64,000 nt of DNA. Origin: Actinomycetota bacterium (GTDB taxonomy: Bacteria > Actinomycetota > Actinomycetes > Nanopelagicales > Nanopelagicaceae). Below are positions 59,339-64,000 of the stretch, piece by piece. Each line of letters starts with the position of its first letter. Position 1 is the stretch's first letter. The DNA is taken from positions 51,076-115,075 of the forward strand of contig JACSDF010000001.1 in assembly GCA_015660815.1 (NCBI GenBank). The letters are read 5' to 3'. Both the position numbers and the translations under genes were made by a program. Under the pieces are notes generated by a model that did no database searches, was not told the DNA's origin, and worked only from the letters and a program-made list of their open reading frames with translations.

Positions 59339-60108
59339 TTTGTTGGACCCTTAGAAGTAATCGTGATTTTTATTACCGAACCAATTTTTTGTCCTGAAAC
59401 AATTAGTGTGGCTTTATTGCCATTGCTCTTTTCAACGCGAACAAAACTCTTTGGTAAACCTTCCGTTGTACTAGATGGAGCTGGATCGTCAGAGGTAACA
59501 ACCGTTGAACTACTTTTAGATGCCTCTGGTGAAGCTGTTGGTGAGGAGCTCTCAACCTTTTCTGCTTTCTTTTCGTCTCCTAAACCTTTATCGCTTTTTA
59601 CACTCTCGTTTTTATCGGAGTTTGAATTTGAATTCTTAACTTTAGGGTCCGACTTTGTATCAGATTTTCCATTGACCTTAACATCGGACTTCACATTCTT
59701 CTTTTCATTAGCGGTATTTTCTGGCTTCTTTACTTGTGAATCAGGCTTCGCCTCTTTACTTGGCTTCGCCTCTTTACTTGGCTTCGCTTCATCAGTCGGC
59801 TTCGCCTCTTTACTTGGCTTCGCTTCATCAGTCGGCTTCGCTTCATTACTTGGCTTAGCTTCATTACTTGGCTTAGCTTCATTACTTGGCTTAGCGTCAG
59901 GTGACCTGCTCTCTATCGGCTTGGCTGATGGAACAGGTTTAACCTCCGCAGGCGTCGTATTGGTTGGTTCATCTTTTTTCGGCTTCTCACTACTTGTAGG
60001 AGTGGTTGGTTTATGTGAGGCACCCGAAGCAAAACTTGGTGTTAGTAAGCCAAGGGATAGGCAGATTAGGAGCGCTACGACTCTAAAAGTAAGCCTCTCG
60101 ACCCTCAA
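59335..60108 (-). CDS. secreted low-complexity Pro/Lys/Glu/Ser repeat protein
   Basis: Signal peptide LTFRVVALLICLSLGLLTPSFASGA, tandem PS(N/K)EAK / PTDEAK hexapeptides, folded C-terminus KATLIVSGQKIGSVIKITITSKG. TTG start with AAGGAG SD. Confidence 0.75.
   Translation of the reverse strand: MRVERLTFRVVALLICLSLGLLTPSFASGASHKPTTPTSSEKPKKDEPTNTTPAEVKPVPSAKPIESRSPDAKPSNEAKPSNEAKPSNEAKPTDEAKPSKEAKPTDEAKPSKEAKPSKEAKPDSQVKKPENTANEKKNVKSDVKVNGKSDTKSDPKVKNSNSNSDKNESVKSDKGLGDEKKAEKVESSSPTASPEASKSSSTVVTSDDPAPSSTTEGLPKSFVRVEKSNGNKATLIVSGQKIGSVIKITITSKGPTK
59744..59905. repeat. 18-bp tandem repeat, nine units (last degenerate)
   Basis: Consecutive units read by eye: GGCTTCGCCTCTTTACTT x2, GGCTTCGCTTCATCAGTC, GGCTTCGCCTCTTTACTT, GGCTTCGCTTCATCAGTC, GGCTTCGCTTCATTACTT, GGCTTAGCTTCATTACTT x2, GGCTTAGCGTCAGGTGAC. 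Confidence 0.95.
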
Positions 60109-60220
60109 CTCAGACTCCTTAGATCAAAGCATGCGGAAATCAGCATTGCATGGAAGTCGTACTCTACAAATAATCGCCTGAATAATCATCACATTCTGGG
60201 CAGAAATTTTTTAGAATATT

Positions 60221-60982
60221 TCAGGCCAGATTTTTGAGCTGGGCTAGAATAATTTTAAAGGGCGATTTTCGATAATCAATAAGCTCAAAATGTCCGAGTT
60301 TCTCAATCTCAAACAATGTGCAATCAATGCCGGCTCGGCTATATAAATTGTTAAAGTTCCTGGACATATCTATTGGGACTCGCAGATCGTCACGTCCATG
60401 AATTATGACGATAGGTACACTCGCATTTAAAAGCACATGTGGGTCTAGGTCTGAACGATTGACGGCATAATCGCCTAAGAAATTTTTCACCGCCCCATTA
60501 TCTAAATTTCGTGTCTCGGCATCTGCTAAATCACTAACAGGTGCCAGAGCTATTACTCCTTTAATGAGGGAGGAAGTATCTTCATTAGATGCAAGCAGTG
60601 CTAAGTGCCCACCAGCTGAGTGGCCAATGAGGATGCCACCACCGCAATGGATGATAGCCGCGCGTACATCATCCATGTAATTATCTGGAATGCCCGGAGT
60701 CCTTCGGTACTCAATTAACTGAACTTTCCACCCAGCATCCGAGAGAGCGGCGGCAAGTGGACGAAGATGTGCCAGATCAAATTCTGGTCGCCAATACCCA
60801 CCATGAATGAGAACTATTTGGTCTATGTAATCTCCGCGGGCTTCAAATACTTCAATGAATTGATCCTCAAGAAGTCCATATTTTTCTATAGTGTCGCTTG
60901 CACGGCTAGTTAAATCAAATACCGAACGATCCTCTTTTTTGTTCCGAGATTTATCTGACCTATGTAGAAATTTAAAAGACAT
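60221..60982 (-). CDS. alpha/beta hydrolase (kynurenine formamidase-like, HGGYW motif)
   Basis: LIHGGYWRPEFDLAHLRPLAAALSDAGW, ILIGHSAGGHLALL, HGRDDLRVP, LGHFELID. Confidence 0.85.
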   Translation of the reverse strand: MSFKFLHRSDKSRNKKEDRSVFDLTSRASDTIEKYGLLEDQFIEVFEARGDYIDQIVLIHGGYWRPEFDLAHLRPLAAALSDAGWKVQLIEYRRTPGIPDNYMDDVRAAIIHCGGGILIGHSAGGHLALLASNEDTSSLIKGVIALAPVSDLADAETRNLDNGAVKNFLGDYAVNRSDLDPHVLLNASVPIVIIHGRDDLRVPIDMSRNFNNLYSRAGIDCTLFEIEKLGHFELIDYRKSPFKIILAQLKNLA

Positions 60983-60984
60983 AT

Positions 60985-61992
60985 TTAAGGTTTGAGAATA
61001 ATTCGAATCGGATTATCAATTTTAAGCTCTAACTGTCGTAAGGCAACTTCGGCCTCTTCTAGCGAATAAACACCAGTTATTGATGCAGATAGGTCCAACT
61101 TTCCCGCCTTAATTAGTGACACGAGTTCTTGGGTGTGTTGTGGCTCAGAACCGTAGTGTCCAAGAATTTGATTTCGCTTGTAAACGAAGGCCATATCGCT
61201 TGGAATCGAAATAGGTTCGCCTGCAATCCCTATTACTACCAAACGCCCACCTTCAGCCAATAACGGTAACGCCTGAGTTCGGGCTGCAACCACACCCGCA
61301 AAATCAAACGCAACATTGATTCCTCGACCATTAGTTGCGGTACGGATTTTCTTGGCGAATTCTCCATCACTTGGATCTAAAGCAAGATCGGCACCGACAA
61401 GTAATGCGCGCTCACGTGCAAGTGGAAGAGGATCAACGGCAATTATTGGCGATGAGCCAATTATCTTTAGCAGTTGAATTGCGTGAATCCCAAGTCCGCC
61501 TAGTCCAAAGACCATGCTTGATTCACCGGACTCGACTTTAGCCGTTTGCGAAATTGCAGCCCACGGTGTTGATACTGCATCAGGAATGATGCACGCCTGT
61601 TCAAAACTTAACTCACCATGAATAGCAACTAACGTACTTACATCAGCGATCATGAATTCAGCAAAACCACCATCAAAATCAAAGCCTTGAGTACGAACCC
61701 TGCCCTTCTCATCTCTGATGCCGGCACAAATAATGACACGATCTCCTATTTTCCAATCTGAAACACCTGCACCTAAATATTCAATTACGCCGGCAACTTC
61801 ATGTCCCATGGTTACCTCATCGCCCTCTAAGTAACCTGGCGAAAGCGTGGAATCAATTAAGTGAACATCGGAGAGGCACACCCCAGCAGCTTTTACTTGT
61901 ACGCGAACTTGACCGGGACCTGGATGTGGAATCGGAAAGTCAACAACTTTAAACTCTCTGGTACTTACTTTTATTCGTCCAGCACGCATCAA
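60985..61992 (-). CDS. MDR-family (zinc-type) alcohol dehydrogenase
   Basis: GVCLSDVHLID, GHEVAGVIEYLG, VFGLGGLGIHAIQLLKIIG (Rossmann). Confidence 0.88.
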   Translation of the reverse strand: MMRAGRIKVSTREFKVVDFPIPHPGPGQVRVQVKAAGVCLSDVHLIDSTLSPGYLEGDEVTMGHEVAGVIEYLGAGVSDWKIGDRVIICAGIRDEKGRVRTQGFDFDGGFAEFMIADVSTLVAIHGELSFEQACIIPDAVSTPWAAISQTAKVESGESSMVFGLGGLGIHAIQLLKIIGSSPIIAVDPLPLARERALLVGADLALDPSDGEFAKKIRTATNGRGINVAFDFAGVVAARTQALPLLAEGGRLVVIGIAGEPISIPSDMAFVYKRNQILGHYGSEPQHTQELVSLIKAGKLDLSASITGVYSLEEAEVALRQLELKIDNPIRIILKP

Positions 61993-63026
61993 ATCATCCT
62001 CATCGCTCGATTAATCATAATATTCACTGCATCACCAAAACCAGCGAAGGCCGGATTAGATGTTTGTCCTGCAAAATAGCGCGCCCAGATTTGCTGCAAA
62101 ATCACAGTTAATCTGAAAACCCCAAAGATTTCGTAAAAAGTAAAGTCATCACATTCCCATTCTGATTTTTCAAGGTATCTGGCGATGAACTCTTCACGCG
62201 TTGGCATTCCGGGCAGATGAGTTGGCTGTCGGCGCAGTGCTGCAAAAGCAGGCTCATCATTTCGATCGATCCAGTAAGCCATCGACGAACCTAAATCCAT
62301 CAATGGATCACCAACAGTTGCCAACTCCCAATCGAGGGCGCCAACTAGACGTGGCGTATTTTCTAGATTTAGAACTAAATTATCTAATCTCCAATCGCCA
62401 TGAATAACACATGATGCAACGTCGTCGGGTTGATGTTGGTCCAGCCAGCTCATGAGAGCTTCGGCATCTGCGACATCAGGAGTACGAGCCGCCCTGTATC
62501 TCCTAGACCAGCCCTCCACTTGGCGTCTTACATAACCAGGACCTTTACTGAATTGTGCAAGCGGGGCAGAATCAACATGGTGAAGTGAAACTAAACCATC
62601 TATAACTAAATCTCCGATAAGTGTTATATCTTCAAGAGTTAGAGATAAATCTTTCGGCATATCTCGCCTCAGGATTACTCCTTCAATCTTTTTCATTACA
62701 TAAAAATCGGATCCGATAACTGAAAGATCTTGACAAAGGGCGACAACTTTTGGAACTAGTGGAAAATCAGGAAGCAAGACCTTTTGAATTATGAACTCAC
62801 GTTTCATATCATGGGCCGAAGCCGCCTTAGTTCCTACAGGGGGACGCCTCAGAATAAGTTCTTGATCCTTATATGTCAGAAGATAAGTTAAGTTGGAGGC
62901 ACCTGAACCAAATTGTTGAACACGTGGAATCTCTGCTGGCACGTCAGCATTTTCGCGTAACCATTCATGAACTGCATTAACATCAAAGGAGTCTTCGGTG
63001 CGCACTTCTCCAAGTTCAGAGCTCAT
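61989..63026 (-). CDS. APH-family phosphotransferase, ACAD10/11 kinase-domain-like
   Basis: [28 protein letters not shown], catalytic loop [37 protein letters not shown]. Confidence 0.88.
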   Translation of the reverse strand: MSSELGEVRTEDSFDVNAVHEWLRENADVPAEIPRVQQFGSGASNLTYLLTYKDQELILRRPPVGTKAASAHDMKREFIIQKVLLPDFPLVPKVVALCQDLSVIGSDFYVMKKIEGVILRRDMPKDLSLTLEDITLIGDLVIDGLVSLHHVDSAPLAQFSKGPGYVRRQVEGWSRRYRAARTPDVADAEALMSWLDQHQPDDVASCVIHGDWRLDNLVLNLENTPRLVGALDWELATVGDPLMDLGSSMAYWIDRNDEPAFAALRRQPTHLPGMPTREEFIARYLEKSEWECDDFTFYEIFGVFRLTVILQQIWARYFAGQTSNPAFAGFGDAVNIMINRAMRMI

Positions 63027-64000
63027 TTTCTTGAGCTGGGCTGGCTTTTCAGTTCAATTCGCGCAATGTCACGAAGGTGTACTTCATCCGGTCCATCGAC
63101 AATACGAAGCGTACGAATTCCTGCAAACATTGCAGCTAACGGCGTATCTTGGCTAACGCCTGCGGCTCCATGAGTTTGAATCGCATGATCGATGATTCGT
63201 TCAGCCATTCTTGGTACAACAACCTTGATAGCGGCAATTTCTTTTCGCGCCGCTTTTGCTCCGACAGTATCGATTAGCCATGCTGTCTTTAGTACAAGTA
63301 GTCGCGCCTGTTCAATATCGACTCGAGCATTAGCAATCCACTCCAGAATAACGCCTTGCTGATTTAATCCTTTTCCAAAAGCCGTTCTCTCGCCTGAACG
63401 GCTAACCATGAGAGATAAGGCCCTTTCAGCCATTCCGATGGCACGCATGCAGTGGTGTACGCGGCCCGGCCCTAAACGAGCCTGTGCGATTTCAAAGCCA
63501 GAACCCTGCTCACCTATTAAATTAGCAACTGGAACTCTTACATCCTCAAAGAGAATCTCAGCATGACCATGTTGATCCTCATAACCAAAGACCGTTAGAT
63601 TTCTTACGATACTTAATCCGGGTGTATCCATCGGCACTAAGACCATTGATTGACGTCTATAGCTTTCGGCATCTGGATCAGTCAGACCCATAACTATTAA
63701 TATTTGGCAGCGAGGATCCATTGCACCTGTTGTCCACCATTTGCGACCGTTGATCACGAACTCGTCACCAATGCGATTGATTGAGGTAGAAATATTGCTG
63801 GCATCACTTGAAGCAACATCGGGCTCGGTCATCGCAAAACCAGAGCGGATTTCGCCACGCAATAGCGGCTCGAGCCACTGATGTTTTTGTGCTTCGCTAC
63901 CAAAAAGATGTAAGACTTCCATATTTCCAGTATCAGGGGCGGCGCAGTTAAGAGATTCAGGAGCAATGTCCGGAGACCAGCCAGTGATTTCGGCTAGCGC
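63023..64000 (-). CDS. acyl-CoA dehydrogenase, ACAD10/11-like (5' end beyond right edge)
   Basis: [82 protein letters not shown]. The frame stays open through the edge ([34 protein letters not shown]). Confidence 0.92.
   Translation of the reverse strand, partial: ALAEITGWSPDIAPESLNCAAPDTGNMEVLHLFGSEAQKHQWLEPLLRGEIRSGFAMTEPDVASSDASNISTSINRIGDEFVINGRKWWTTGAMDPRCQILIVMGLTDPDAESYRRQSMVLVPMDTPGLSIVRNLTVFGYEDQHGHAEILFEDVRVPVANLIGEQGSGFEIAQARLGPGRVHHCMRAIGMAERALSLMVSRSGERTAFGKGLNQQGVILEWIANARVDIEQARLLVLKTAWLIDTVGAKAARKEIAAIKVVVPRMAERIIDHAIQTHGAAGVSQDTPLAAMFAGIRTLRIVDGPDEVHLRDIARIELKSQPSSRK

Noticed and set aside
59744-59905. Possible CRISPR array
   Set aside because: 18-bp units are directly contiguous with no unique spacers, and they encode an in-frame peptide repeat; no cas genes nearby.
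59363-60181. 272-aa plus-strand ORF (GFASLLGFASSVGFASLLG repeats) opposite the repeat protein
   Set aside because: Antisense shadow of an in-frame 18-bp repeat with no stop on the other strand; the minus-strand gene has a signal peptide, SD and operon context.
1-64000. Mobile elements, phage, toxin-antitoxin or defence islands
   Set aside because: No transposase, integrase, TA-type small gene pair or defence signature recognised; the lone tRNA-Tyr has no adjacent integrase or obvious duplicated 3' tRNA fragment.

Overview
This 64 kb window is a dense, gene-packed, low-to-moderate GC bacterial chromosome segment with actinobacterial gene content and order. A streamlined planktonic actinobacterium (Nanopelagicales/acI-like) is my inference. 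Left to right: partial NlpC/P60 hydrolase; tilS-hpt-ftsH-folE-folP-folB-folK-panC-coaX-lysS-NAGS-clpC; two membrane proteins of unknown function; mutY/radA; a Cys-rich protein divergent from proC; a secreted beta-propeller protein and a secreted metalloprotease; an XPB-helicase operon; HAD phosphatase / phosphoglycerate mutase divergent pair; system II cytochrome c biogenesis (tlpA/ccdA/resB/ccsB); menaquinone genes menA,E,B,C,D,F,G; a complete 14-gene NADH dehydrogenase I operon (nuoA-N); polyprenyl synthase; rarD; yajQ; tRNA-Tyr; an uncharacterised two-gene envelope operon with an 18-bp repeat tract; and a four-gene operon with an ACAD10/11-like split kinase + acyl-CoA dehydrogenase pair that runs off the right edge. 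I saw no rRNA, CRISPR array, transposase or phage genes. Most notable: (1) the APH-like kinase/acyl-CoA dehydrogenase/MDR/alpha-beta hydrolase operon (candidate 4-hydroxyacid or lactone catabolism); (2) the uncharacterised envelope operon 57560-60108; (3) recurrent TAnnnT-N6/7-start-codon architecture suggesting widespread leaderless transcription, with overlapping or symmetric divergent promoters at proC, menE/menB and HAD/gpm; (4) losses from the conserved ftsH-to-clpC locus (no panD, no lsr2, N-terminally short PanC). All family calls come from reading motifs by eye; no database search was run.
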